NCBI RefSeq assembly: GCF_014269035.2 | Contig: NZ_JABWRP020000015.1 | Span: 62,001-126,000, forward strand | Length of the DNA: 64,000 bases | Origin: Pseudomonas vlassakiae | GTDB lineage: Bacteria > Pseudomonadota > Gammaproteobacteria > Pseudomonadales > Pseudomonadaceae | Direction of reading: 5' to 3' | Shown: positions 1 through 8,484 of the stretch, piece after piece | Position numbering within the stretch: position 1 is the stretch's first letter | Layout: every line of letters begins with the position of its first letter | The notes under the pieces: model-generated | What the model was told of the DNA's origin: nothing | Database searches by the model: none | Seen by the model: the letters and a program-made list of their open reading frames with translations, nothing else | Translations under genes and position numbers: made by a program

Positions 1-466
1 GTAGAGCGCTTACGCTGTGCTCAAGGTCGAGATGTATCGTGGTAAAGGCCGTGGATGTGCTCAGTGGCGAAAGCAAGCCGAGTTGAAGCATATCCAGACG
101 TCAGAAGCGAATGGGGGAGGGATTGCTGGCTACGAGAACGGCCTCTCCTCCGACCTGCTATGGCGCTATGAGGAGGTGTACAAAACTTCGTTTCATAAAG
201 TAGGGAAGTGGAAATAATCCGCTCAACTGTAGTCCTTTTCCTAAATTGGCGCTTGCATCCTTTATCCGTTGCGGTCGAAAGTGCAGGGCTCTAGTCTCGG
301 CGTGTCGCTGCGCATCAGCGAGACGGGACAGGCACTCATATCCAACTTTCTGGGTCATCCATACCCAGCCAAATGCTTGCATGGCGATGGCTGCTCCGCC
401 CCTGTCAGGTGATGCGCGGTATCCCCGTGTAAACCTGAGGCAGCATTTGCCAAGTGATGCTTGAGT
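1..466. other. No confident gene; left edge of window
   Basis: I see no recognisable gene here. A 66-codon open frame on the + strand (17-217, GTG start) follows an in-frame stop at 2-4 and resembles nothing I know. A 142-codon frame on the - strand (158-586) runs into the 5' end of the MocR-type gene and is probably a shadow. The stretch is less GC-rich than the rest of the window and could be a decayed gene, but nothing proves it. Confidence 0.4.
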
Positions 467-1891
467 ATGGATGCGAAGAAAAGCAACAAATCCAGCTACA
501 CCTACCAGGCGGTCTACCGCTATTTGCTCGACTGGATCGAAGCAGCACCGTCTGATGTCGAGCAGCGTCTGCCGTCGCTGCGCCAACTGGCCCTGCGCTT
601 GAATGTTTCCGTCTCCAGCACCAAGTACGCCTATTCGCTGCTCGAAGATGAAGGGCGGGTTTATGCACGCCCCAAGCTCGGCTATTACACCCGGGCCAGC
701 AGCACGCCATTGCTTGTCGAGCGTTCACCGAGCCTGCTCGACACCGTGTTCTCCTGTGCCCGTCAGCCCGGCATGCTGGCTCTGAGCAGTGATGCCCCGG
801 CCATGCTGCTGTCGCTGGAAAAACCGTTGCTGATGATCGAGCGCGAACTCGCGCGCCAGTACCCGCGGTCACACGCGCCGTTGTACCAACCGTTCGGCGA
901 GATGGAGTTGCGCAGCGTGCTGGCAGACCTCTACACCCGTTCGGCGCATCGCTGCTGGCAGGCCGAACATGTGTTCGTCGGCTCTGACCTGCGCAGCATC
1001 CTGGAACTTTCGTTACGCGCGCTGGACCTCGAAGGCAAGGTCGCGTTGGTCGAGTCTCCGTGTAGCTGGGCGGTGCTCAGGCAGCTGCTGGCTGCACGCA
1101 TGACCATCATCGAAGTGCCGCTGGGCGAGGATGGCTGCTTCGACCTGGCGCAACTTCGGCAGGTGCTGAGGAGCGAGCCGGTGCGCCTGGCCGTGTTGTC
1201 GTCGGCGACCAGCGTGCCGCAGGGCGGTCTGATGCCAGCGGCGGACAAGCAGCAGATATGCCGTTGGTTGGCCGAGCAGGATGTGTGGCTATTCGAGAAC
1301 GATGGCTATGGTGAGTTCTGCTTCCAGGCCGGGGCACCCCGCTATCGCGATTTCGCGGAACCTGACCGGCTGCTGGTGTTCTCCACCTTCGACAAGGTGA
1401 TCGGTTCGGAAGCACCCTATGGTTACCTGCTATGCCGGCGCCATACCGAGCGGCTGCAACACTTGTTCCTGGAGCGTGCCTTTCGCCTGTCGCCTATCCG
1501 CCAGAAGGCCATCGCCAAGCTGTTCACCTCACGTCGGGTCGAGCAACATGTGCAAACGCTGCGCGCCATGCTGCGCGAGCGCATGGAGCATATGAAAGAC
1601 CTTCTGGGAGCTCACGGCCAGGGATGCCTGCGCATTATCGAGCCGCAAGGTGGTGCGAGCTTCTGGCTGGAGTCGACCCGGCCGGTGGAAATGCGCCGGG
1701 TCTTCGAGCGCTTGCTGACGCAGCGTATCGTCATCGCGCCTGGGGAAATCTTCAGCCAGAGTGGCCTTTGGCGCAGTCACCTGCGGCTGTGCTACACGCT
1801 GGACTGGAGCAAGGACATTCCCCGGGCGCTGCTATGCCTGGTCAAGGCGATCCAGGACGAATCCATCCAGGAAAAAGCTCAGACGCCATAG
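467..1891 (+). CDS. MocR-type regulator (GntR DNA-binding domain fused to a PLP aminotransferase-like domain)
   Basis: Transcription factor of the MocR/PdxR class: an N-terminal GntR winged helix (about residues 12-78, with the PSLRQLALRLNVS helix-turn-helix stretch) joined to a fold-type I aminotransferase-like domain (about 110-460). In that domain Asp279 (ENDGYG) and Lys310 (STFDK) sit where the PLP nitrogen and aldimine ligands are expected, so PLP binding is plausible. The length (474 residues) is normal. I chose the ATG at 467; an in-frame TTG at 461 would add two residues. The last 13 bases overlap the 3' end of the PanB-like gene on the other strand, so the two are convergent. Such regulators usually control a neighbouring PLP-, amino-acid- or cofactor-related gene. 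The target here is not evident from the sequence. Confidence 0.85.
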   Translation: MDAKKSNKSSYTYQAVYRYLLDWIEAAPSDVEQRLPSLRQLALRLNVSVSSTKYAYSLLEDEGRVYARPKLGYYTRASSTPLLVERSPSLLDTVFSCARQPGMLALSSDAPAMLLSLEKPLLMIERELARQYPRSHAPLYQPFGEMELRSVLADLYTRSAHRCWQAEHVFVGSDLRSILELSLRALDLEGKVALVESPCSWAVLRQLLAARMTIIEVPLGEDGCFDLAQLRQVLRSEPVRLAVLSSATSVPQGGLMPAADKQQICRWLAEQDVWLFENDGYGEFCFQAGAPRYRDFAEPDRLLVFSTFDKVIGSEAPYGYLLCRRHTERLQHLFLERAFRLSPIRQKAIAKLFTSRRVEQHVQTLRAMLRERMEHMKDLLGAHGQGCLRIIEPQGGASFWLESTRPVEMRRVFERLLTQRIVIAPGEIFSQSGLWRSHLRLCYTLDWSKDIPRALLCLVKAIQDESIQEKAQTP

Positions 1892-2694
1892 CAGTGGCGC
1901 ATCTCGGGGAAGGTCCCGCCGCGCACTTCGTCACCGAAGCGGGTACACGCATCGCGGATCACCTGGGCAACGTCGGCATATTGCTTGACGAAGCGCGGCA
2001 CATGGTCTCCACCCAACCCCAGCAGGTCCTCGGTGACCAGAACCTGGCCATCGCAAGCCGGCGACGCCCCAATGCCGATGGTGGGCTTGTCGGTGGCGTC
2101 GGTGATTGCCTTGGCCACGGGCTCTGCGACCCCCTCCAGCAACAGGCCGAAAGCGCCGGCCTGCAGGTTGGCCCGGGCATCCACGCGCAATGCCTCGCTG
2201 CTTTCAGGGCACAGTCCCTGGGCCTTGTAGCCGCCCATGACATTGACGAACTGCGGCATCAGGCCGATGTGGGCCATGACCGGTATGCCGCGTGCGACGA
2301 GAAAGTCCACAGTACTGGCCAGGGCCTGATTGGCTTCCAGCTTGACGGCGTCACAGCCGGTACTTGAGAGCACCTGCGCACAATTGCGAAACGCCTGCTC
2401 ATGGGATTCCTGATAACTGCCGAAGGGCATGTCGGCAATCACGCAGGCCAGCCGTGTGCTGTCGACCACCGCGCGGGTGTGGGCGATGGTTTCATCCAGG
2501 CGCATGCCCAGGGTGGAGGGGCGGCCGTAGCCGACCATGGCGGTGGAGTCACCGACCAGGATGAAATCGACCAAGGGGTCGATCACCTTGGCGATCGCGC
2601 TGGAGTATGCCGTCAGCGAAACGATCTTCTGCCGGCCTTTCATGGCCACCAGCTGTGGGATCGTCAGTCGTCTGTTGCGGATATGCGTGCTCAT
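1879..2694 (-). CDS. PanB-like protein (ketopantoate hydroxymethyltransferase family), divergent paralogue
   Basis: A 271-residue TIM-barrel protein of the 3-methyl-2-oxobutanoate hydroxymethyltransferase family, which in pantothenate synthesis adds a hydroxymethyl group from methylene-tetrahydrofolate to 2-oxoisovalerate. Family blocks are in order: VGDS near residue 49, DMPFGSY, GLMPQFVNVMGGYKAQG, a Glu in LLEGVAE where the catalytic Glu lies, IGIGA and DGQVLV. The metal/substrate loop normally read as K-(I/L)-E-G-G is KLEAN here. PanC is not adjacent, so this is probably a paralogue on a different 2-oxoacid rather than the housekeeping panB; that is inference. It faces the MocR-type gene and overlaps it by 13 bp. 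Confidence 0.8.
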   Translation of the reverse strand: MSTHIRNRRLTIPQLVAMKGRQKIVSLTAYSSAIAKVIDPLVDFILVGDSTAMVGYGRPSTLGMRLDETIAHTRAVVDSTRLACVIADMPFGSYQESHEQAFRNCAQVLSSTGCDAVKLEANQALASTVDFLVARGIPVMAHIGLMPQFVNVMGGYKAQGLCPESSEALRVDARANLQAGAFGLLLEGVAEPVAKAITDATDKPTIGIGASPACDGQVLVTEDLLGLGGDHVPRFVKQYADVAQVIRDACTRFGDEVRGGTFPEMRHCYGV

Positions 2695-2828
2695 CGGTAC
2701 CAGGCCTCGACATGTGGTCTAAGAGGGCCTGATTATCGAGGCGCGTATTGAGAACTCAATGTACAGATCTCACCTGAAAACCGACACAGATGCCTCTGCG
2801 CAATGGTCTTAAAGCTGGCGCAATCCCT

Positions 2829-2857
2829 TGTGGGAGCCGCGCTTGCCGGCGCCCACA
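2829..2857. repeat. Solitary REP-like hairpin
   Basis: TGTGGG (2829-2834) pairs with CCCACA (2852-2857), with an inner GCCG/CGGC stem. It resembles the GTGGGAGC-type REP heads of Pseudomonas and lies just beyond the stop codon of the ABC exporter, where it could also limit read-through. Confidence 0.4.
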
Positions 2858-2909
2858 GGGTGGACCGGATCCAGAAATTGCGCAAGCCAGTTGCCCTGGC
2901 AGTGAGTGG

Positions 2910-4763
2910 TTATTCCAGCGCCTCGGCCACCCCCTGATCCTCACCCAGGAACCCACCACTCTGGTGCTGCCACAGCCGCGCATAAGTACCGTTCTTCGCC
3001 AGTAACTCACTGTGCGTACCTTGCTCGATGATGCGCCCTTCATCCATGACGATCAGCCGGTCCATGGCGGCGATGGTGGACAGCCGGTGGGCGATGGCGA
3101 TCACGGTCTTGCCCTGCATCATCTCGTCCAGGCTCTCCTGAATCGCGACCTCGACTTCCGAGTCCAGCGCACTGGTGGCTTCGTCCAGCAGCAGGATCGG
3201 GGCGTTCTTGAGCATCACCCGGGCAATGGCGATGCGTTGCCGCTGGCCGCCGGAAAGCTTGATGCCGCGCTCACCGACCAGGGTGTCGTAACCGCTGTGG
3301 CCGTCGCGGTCGCTGAGCTGGCGGATGAAGCCATCGGCCAGGGCGTTGGCGGCGGCGCGCTGGATCTGCGCCTCGGTGGCGTCCGGGCGGCCGTAGGCGA
3401 TGTTGTCGCGGATCGAGCGGTGCAGCAGCGAGGTGTCCTGGGTGACCATGCCGATGGCGCTGCGCAGGCTGTCCTGGGTGACGTGGGCGATGTTCTGCCC
3501 GTCGATGCGGATCTCGCCGCTGTCCACGTCATAGAAGCGCAGCAGCAGGTTGATCAGCGTCGACTTGCCCGCGCCGGAGCGGCCCACCAGGCCGACTTTT
3601 TCGCCAGCGCGGATGCTCAGGCTGAGGCCATCGAGCACCTGGCGTTCGCCGTTGTAGTTGAAGCGCACGTTGTCGAAGGTCACCGCGCCGCCACGGGTTT
3701 CCAGCACGGCGGCATTCGGCACGTCCTGCACCTTGGGCCCACGGGTGAGGGTGGCCATGCCGTCCTGCACGGTGCCGATGTTCTCGAACAGTGAGGTCAT
3801 TTGCCACATGATCCAGTGCGACATGCCGTTGACGCGCAGGGCCATGGCCGTGATTGCGGCCACCGCACCGGTACCGACCTGGCCCTGGTGCCACAGCCAC
3901 AGGGCGTAGCCGCCCGCGCCGAAGATCAGCCCGACCACCAGCGCCTGGTTGACGATCTCGAACTGGCTGACCAGGCGCATCTGGCGAAAGCCGGTCTGCT
4001 TGAAGTCTTCCATCGCCGCCCGGGCGAAGTGCGCCTCGCGCTTGGAGTGGGAGAACAGCTTCACGGTGGTGATGTTGGTGTAGGCGTCGGACACTCGCCC
4101 GGTCATCGACGAACGCGCATGGGCCTGTTCCTGGCCGACCTTGCCCAGGCGCGGCACGAAGTACAGCATGGCCAGGCCGAACAGCAACAGCCAGGCAATG
4201 AACGGCAGAATCAGCTTGGCGGCAAAACCACCGGCCAGGGCGATGATGGCGATGAAGTACACACCGATGCCCGGCACGATCTCGATCAGGGTGAACAGCA
4301 CTTCACGCACTGCCAGCGCGGTCTGCATCACCTTGGTGGTGACCCGCCCGGAAAACTCGTCGGAGAAGAACGACAGACTCTGGCGCAGCATCAGCCGGTG
4401 GAAGTCCCAGCGCAGGCGCAGCGGCAGGTTGATCGCCAGCACCTGGTGCTGCATCAGTGTGCGCAAGGCCACCAGCACGATACTGGCGATCAGCAGCAGG
4501 CCGACGCCCCACAGCACACGGCTTTCTTCCGGGCTCACATCACCGCCGGCCTGCCAGTCGGAGAGCAGGTCCACTACCTGGCCGAGGAAGGAAAACAGCC
4601 AGGCTTCGTAGATCGAGACCGCGGCACTGAACAGTGCCAGCGCCAGGATATAGCCGCGTGCGCCGCGGGTGCAGGCCCACAGGAAGCGCAGCAGGCCGAC
4701 CGGGGGCGGCGGCACCTCGTCGGGCGGGAAGGGGTCGAGCCAGCGTTCAAAGGCACGGAACAT
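2910..4763 (-). CDS. ABC exporter, fused permease and ATPase (MsbA/multidrug type)
   Basis: A 617-residue half-transporter. The transmembrane domain fills about residues 25-330 and the nucleotide-binding domain about 350-600. Visible motifs are Walker A (GRSGAGKST), the signature LSGGQRQR, Walker B (ILLLDEATSALD) and the switch His (AIAHRLST). It would dimerise in the inner membrane and export a lipid or drug-like compound. The start is the ATG at 4763, with GGAG eight bases upstream. It stands alone on its strand: the 3' side holds a REP-like hairpin and the 5' side the long inverted repeat before kup. The substrate cannot be told from sequence. Confidence 0.9.
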   Translation of the reverse strand: MFRAFERWLDPFPPDEVPPPPVGLLRFLWACTRGARGYILALALFSAAVSIYEAWLFSFLGQVVDLLSDWQAGGDVSPEESRVLWGVGLLLIASIVLVALRTLMQHQVLAINLPLRLRWDFHRLMLRQSLSFFSDEFSGRVTTKVMQTALAVREVLFTLIEIVPGIGVYFIAIIALAGGFAAKLILPFIAWLLLFGLAMLYFVPRLGKVGQEQAHARSSMTGRVSDAYTNITTVKLFSHSKREAHFARAAMEDFKQTGFRQMRLVSQFEIVNQALVVGLIFGAGGYALWLWHQGQVGTGAVAAITAMALRVNGMSHWIMWQMTSLFENIGTVQDGMATLTRGPKVQDVPNAAVLETRGGAVTFDNVRFNYNGERQVLDGLSLSIRAGEKVGLVGRSGAGKSTLINLLLRFYDVDSGEIRIDGQNIAHVTQDSLRSAIGMVTQDTSLLHRSIRDNIAYGRPDATEAQIQRAAANALADGFIRQLSDRDGHSGYDTLVGERGIKLSGGQRQRIAIARVMLKNAPILLLDEATSALDSEVEVAIQESLDEMMQGKTVIAIAHRLSTIAAMDRLIVMDEGRIIEQGTHSELLAKNGTYARLWQHQSGGFLGEDQGVAEALE

Positions 4764-4827
4764 GAAGGTCTCCGGGGGTTACTCGTTTGTGACAACCATA
4801 CAGCACATTTGCCTGGCGGGAGATTTT

Positions 4828-5104
4828 CAGCGCCTGTGAGATCGAGCGCCGCCCGCGCGGCGCATCGCGGATAAATCCGCTCCTACAGTCTGTTTCAGGC
4901 CAATCTGTCCTGTGCAATTACCGCTGCCCGCCTTGGTGCATGACTGAAATTCAATGGAAAGCAGTTGCGTCCACCTCAGTTATCGAAGGGGACAAACAAG
5001 GCGGACAGTGGTGACCTCACAGGAGGGACTGGCCCGAAACAGACTGTAGGAGCGGATTTATCCGCGATGCGCCGCGCGGGCGGCGCTCGGTCTCACAGGC
5101 GCTG
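4828..5104. repeat. REPIN-type element: 69-bp inverted repeat with one mismatch
   Basis: The left arm (4828-4896) and right arm (5036-5104) are inverted copies differing at one base (T in gagaTcgag against C), separated by 139 bp. Each arm holds a TAGGAGCGGATTTATCCGCG head and its own GC-rich palindrome (GAGCGCCGC...). This is the layout of Pseudomonas REP doublets (REPINs). It fills most of the space between the divergent ABC exporter and kup genes. Confidence 0.8.
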
Positions 5105-5235
5105 AATCTCCTAAGGCGAACCCCTGATTTTTTTACGCTCTTTTTACGACTGGCCTGCTTGCCCGAAGGGATACTTATCGCGCGATGCTCAAGGATGGCA
5201 TGCACTTCTACCCGCCAGTCCAGAGAAGCCCTTTC

Positions 5236-7137
5236 GTGAGCCAGTCCGCCGTCGCAGCAAACCCTCCCCATTCCCGCAAGCCCGCTGCCATCGGCATGCT
5301 CGTCGCTGCCGTCGGCGTGGTCTATGGCGACATCGGCACCAGCCCCCTGTACACCCTCAAGGAAGTCTTCGCCGGGCACTACGGCGTCCAGGCCAATACC
5401 GCCGGTGTCCTCGGCGTCCTGTCACTGGTGTTCTGGTCGCTGCTATGGGTGGTATCGCTCAAGTACGTGCTGTTCATCCTGCGCGCCGATAACCAGGGCG
5501 AGGGCGGCATCATGGCCCTGACCGCGCTGGCACACCGTGCGGCGGCGCCCTACAAGCGGCTGAGCAGGATGCTGGTACTGCTCGGCCTGTTCGGCGCTGC
5601 GCTGTTCTACGGCGACAGCATGATCACCCCGGCGGTTTCGGTGCTGTCAGCCGTCGAGGGGCTGCAACTGGCCTTCGACGGCATCGAGCATTGGGTCGTG
5701 CCCCTGGCAGTCCTGTTGCTGGTGGCGCTGTTCCTGATCCAGAAGCACGGCACCGCGCGCATCGGCATTCTGTTCGGGCCGATCATGGTGCTGTGGTTCG
5801 TGGTGATCGGTGCGCTGGGCGTACACGGCATCGTGCAACGCCCGGAGGTGCTGCAGGCGCTCAACCCGGCCTGGGCGGTGAAGTTCTTCATCTACCACCC
5901 CGGCATGGGCGTGGCCATTCTCGGTGCCGTGGTGCTGGCGCTGACCGGCGCCGAAGCGCTGTACGCCGACATGGGGCATTTCGGCCGCAAGCCGATCGCC
6001 CGCGCCTGGTTCCTGCTGGTGCTGCCGGGGCTGGTGCTGAACTACTTCGGCCAGGGCGCGTTGATCCTCGGCAACCCGGAGGCGGTGCGCAACCCGTTCT
6101 ACCTGCTGGCGCCGGACTGGGCCCTGCTGCCCATGGTCGGGCTGGCCACGCTGGCGACCATCATCGCCTCCCAGGCGGTGATCTCCGGTGCATTCTCCCT
6201 GACCCGCCAGGCCATCCAGCTGGGCTATGTGCCGCGCATGTTCATCCAGCACACCTCCAGCGAGGAGCAGGGGCAGATCTACATCGGTATGGTCAACTGG
6301 GCGCTGATGGTCGGCGTGGTGCTGCTGGTGGTCGGCTTCGAGTCGTCCGGGGCACTGGCGGCGGCCTATGGTGTGGCGGTGACCGGCACCATGCTGATCA
6401 CCACCTTGCTGGCTTCGGCGGTGGTGCTGTTGTTGTGGAAGGCGCCCCGCTGGCTGGCAGTGCCGATGTTGCTGGCGTTTCTGCTGGTGGACAGCCTGTA
6501 CTTTGCCGCCAACGCCCCGAAGATCTTCCAGGGCGGTGCTTTCCCGGTGATTGCCGGGGTCGCGCTGTTCATGCTGATGACCACCTGGAAGCGCGGGCGC
6601 ACGATCATCGTCGAGCGGCTGGACGAAAGCGCGTTACCGCTTGAATTGTTCATCGCCAGCCTGCAGGCGCAACCGCCATTCCGGGTCAATGGCACGGCCG
6701 TGTTCCTGTCTGCACGGCCTGAAGCCGTGCCCCACGCGCTGCTGCACAACCTGCTGCACAACCAGGTGCTGCATGAGCAGGTGGTGCTGCTGACCGTGGT
6801 GTTCGAGGACGAGCCGCGGGTCACTGCCGGCAAGCGCTTTGCAGTCGAGGCCTTCGGCGATGGCTTCTATCGGGTGAGCCTGCACTTCGGTTTCATGGAA
6901 GAGCCAAACGTGCCGCTGGCCCTGAGCCGTTGCCCGTACCCGGACCTGGAATTCGGCCCGATGCGCACCACTTACTTCCTCAGCCGCGAGACGGTCATCG
7001 CCGGCAAGCAGAAGGGCATGGCCCGCTGGCGCGAGCACCTGTTCGCCTTCTTGCTGCGCAACGCCAACAGCAACCTCAAGTACTTCCAGCTGCCGCTGAA
7101 CCGGGTGATCGAACTGGGTACCCAGGTCGAGATGTGA
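5236..7137 (+). CDS. kup: Kup-family potassium uptake protein
   Basis: Low-rate K+/H+ symporter of the KUP/HAK/KT family in the inner membrane. Signature segments are GVVYGDIGTSPLYTLKEVF near residues 27-45 and GDSMITPAVSVLSAVEGL around 140-155. About twelve hydrophobic segments follow to about residue 430, then the soluble C-terminal domain typical of Kup. With the GTG at 5236 the protein is 633 residues, the usual length, and starts (M)SQSAVAAN. An ATG at 5200, preceded by AAGGA, and one at 5185 lie in frame and would add 12 or 17 residues. The REPIN lies directly upstream. The next gene on the same strand is an unrelated LysR regulator, so kup is probably monocistronic. Confidence 0.92.
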   Translation: MSQSAVAANPPHSRKPAAIGMLVAAVGVVYGDIGTSPLYTLKEVFAGHYGVQANTAGVLGVLSLVFWSLLWVVSLKYVLFILRADNQGEGGIMALTALAHRAAAPYKRLSRMLVLLGLFGAALFYGDSMITPAVSVLSAVEGLQLAFDGIEHWVVPLAVLLLVALFLIQKHGTARIGILFGPIMVLWFVVIGALGVHGIVQRPEVLQALNPAWAVKFFIYHPGMGVAILGAVVLALTGAEALYADMGHFGRKPIARAWFLLVLPGLVLNYFGQGALILGNPEAVRNPFYLLAPDWALLPMVGLATLATIIASQAVISGAFSLTRQAIQLGYVPRMFIQHTSSEEQGQIYIGMVNWALMVGVVLLVVGFESSGALAAAYGVAVTGTMLITTLLASAVVLLLWKAPRWLAVPMLLAFLLVDSLYFAANAPKIFQGGAFPVIAGVALFMLMTTWKRGRTIIVERLDESALPLELFIASLQAQPPFRVNGTAVFLSARPEAVPHALLHNLLHNQVLHEQVVLLTVVFEDEPRVTAGKRFAVEAFGDGFYRVSLHFGFMEEPNVPLALSRCPYPDLEFGPMRTTYFLSRETVIAGKQKGMARWREHLFAFLLRNANSNLKYFQLPLNRVIELGTQVEM

Positions 7138-7256
7138 AGGTTGCGACGCAGGCACAGTTGATGGCGTCGCGGGCGGCGCGGCGCGCTTGATTCCACCGCC
7201 TGCCGTTGGGACACTGCGGGTCCGATAGCGCCTGTCGCTGCCCAGGACCCGACCCG

Positions 7257-8165
7257 ATGAGTACGCTCAAGACCACGTTGCCACCGCCCAACATGCTGAT
7301 CGCCTTCGAAGCGGCGGGGCGGCACCTGAGCTTCACCCGTGCAGCGCTCGAACTGCATGTCACCCGGGTCGCGGTCAGCCAGCAGATCAACGGGCTGGAG
7401 CGGTTCCTCGGGGTCAAGCTGTTCCAGCGCCTCGACCGCACCATCCGCTTTACCCCCGAGGGCGCCCGCTACCACGCCGCCATCGCCGCTTCGCTGGAAA
7501 TGGCCCTGGAAGCCACGGTGGCGCTGACCCGTCGCCCCGAAAGCCATGTGGTGACCGTCAGCGCCACGGCCGGGGTCATCACCTATTGGCTGATGCCCAA
7601 CATGGGTACGCTCAGGGCCCGGCACCCGCACGTCGAACTGCGCCTGATCGTGCTCGACCGCACCTCGGTCGACGAGGTCGACGCCGACCTGGTGGTGGCG
7701 TACGGCAACCCGCCGTTTGCCGGTGGGCAGTCGACCCTGCTGGTGCGCCAGAGCATCGCCCCGACCTGTTCGGCGGCGTACCTGGAACACCGCGAGCCGC
7801 CGCGCAGCATCGAGGACCTGTTCGACCACCCGCTGATTCACCTGGAAGGGCCCTACGACCGCCTGACGCGCTGGTCGACCTGGTTCGCCTCCAAGCAGGT
7901 GGCGATGGCCAAGCCGAAAGCCAGCATCACCGTGGACACCTACACCAACCTGGTCCAGGCCGTGCTGGACGGGCAGGGTTTCGGCCTGATCGGCCCGCCG
8001 CTGATGGAGCGCTTCCTGTCCAACCGCCTGCTGGTCCAGCCGCTGCACACCGACCCGGTGCTGTGTCACGGCTTTCACCTGGTAAAACCTGCTCGGGCCC
8101 GCGAAAGCACGGCTGCCGTGCAGGTCGGCGAGTGGATCAAGCAGACCTTCGGCGAACCCCATTGA
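7257..8165 (+). CDS. LysR-type regulator, GcvA-like
   Basis: A 302-residue LysR-family factor. The winged helix is within residues 1-65 (LSFTRAALELHVTRVAVSQQI), followed by an effector-binding domain of periplasmic-binding-protein fold. The N-terminal pattern (LPPPNMLIAFEAAGRHLSF) and length fit the GcvA/AmpR-like subgroup. ATG start at 7257. It reads in the same direction as the monooxygenase/betaine-transporter genes that follow after a 319-bp gap, whereas most LysR genes are divergent from their targets. Control of that downstream run is therefore likely from position but not shown. Confidence 0.88.
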   Translation: MSTLKTTLPPPNMLIAFEAAGRHLSFTRAALELHVTRVAVSQQINGLERFLGVKLFQRLDRTIRFTPEGARYHAAIAASLEMALEATVALTRRPESHVVTVSATAGVITYWLMPNMGTLRARHPHVELRLIVLDRTSVDEVDADLVVAYGNPPFAGGQSTLLVRQSIAPTCSAAYLEHREPPRSIEDLFDHPLIHLEGPYDRLTRWSTWFASKQVAMAKPKASITVDTYTNLVQAVLDGQGFGLIGPPLMERFLSNRLLVQPLHTDPVLCHGFHLVKPARARESTAAVQVGEWIKQTFGEPH

Positions 8166-8484
8166 AGCCGTGTTGCCGGGCCTGCACCGTAAGGGTGCAT
8201 TACGCCTTTTTGGTTAAGTTTTTCTTACGCAAACAGCACTGAAAATCCTACGTTTACAGGCCTGAACGATCGCGGCAGGATGAGCCTGCCTTCACAGGAA
8301 ATGCCGCATCAGGAAAAGAACAACGCCGGCCCTTGACCTGAAAACGCAGCCACCCGGCCGTTCGCGCCGGGGTGAAGTTACCCAATCAACGTCCAGTCAA
8401 CCGAACCTTCCCCGTGAGCCATCCGTGGCCTTGCGCGGGCCCGTTCAGCCTGGATTTTGCAACAGACCAGCAGGGGCACACCGG
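8166..8484 (+). other. Intergenic region before the monooxygenase run; possible terminator and operator
   Basis: TGCACC/GGTGCA (8183-8188 and 8194-8199) forms a short hairpin with a T5 run seven bases later, a weak terminator candidate for the LysR gene. TTAAGTTTTTCTTA (8214-8227) is a TAAG-N-CTTA dyad within the most AT-rich part and could be a LysR-type site. The promoter of the 8485 gene must lie here, but I cannot place a convincing -35/-10 pair. Confidence 0.3.

Noticed and set aside
17..217. 66-codon open frame at the left edge
   Set aside because: No recognisable similarity, an in-frame stop just before it and no convincing ribosome site; not called as a gene.
1879..2694. Housekeeping panB
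   Set aside because: The metal-loop motif is altered and panC is missing next to it, so a paralogue is more likely.
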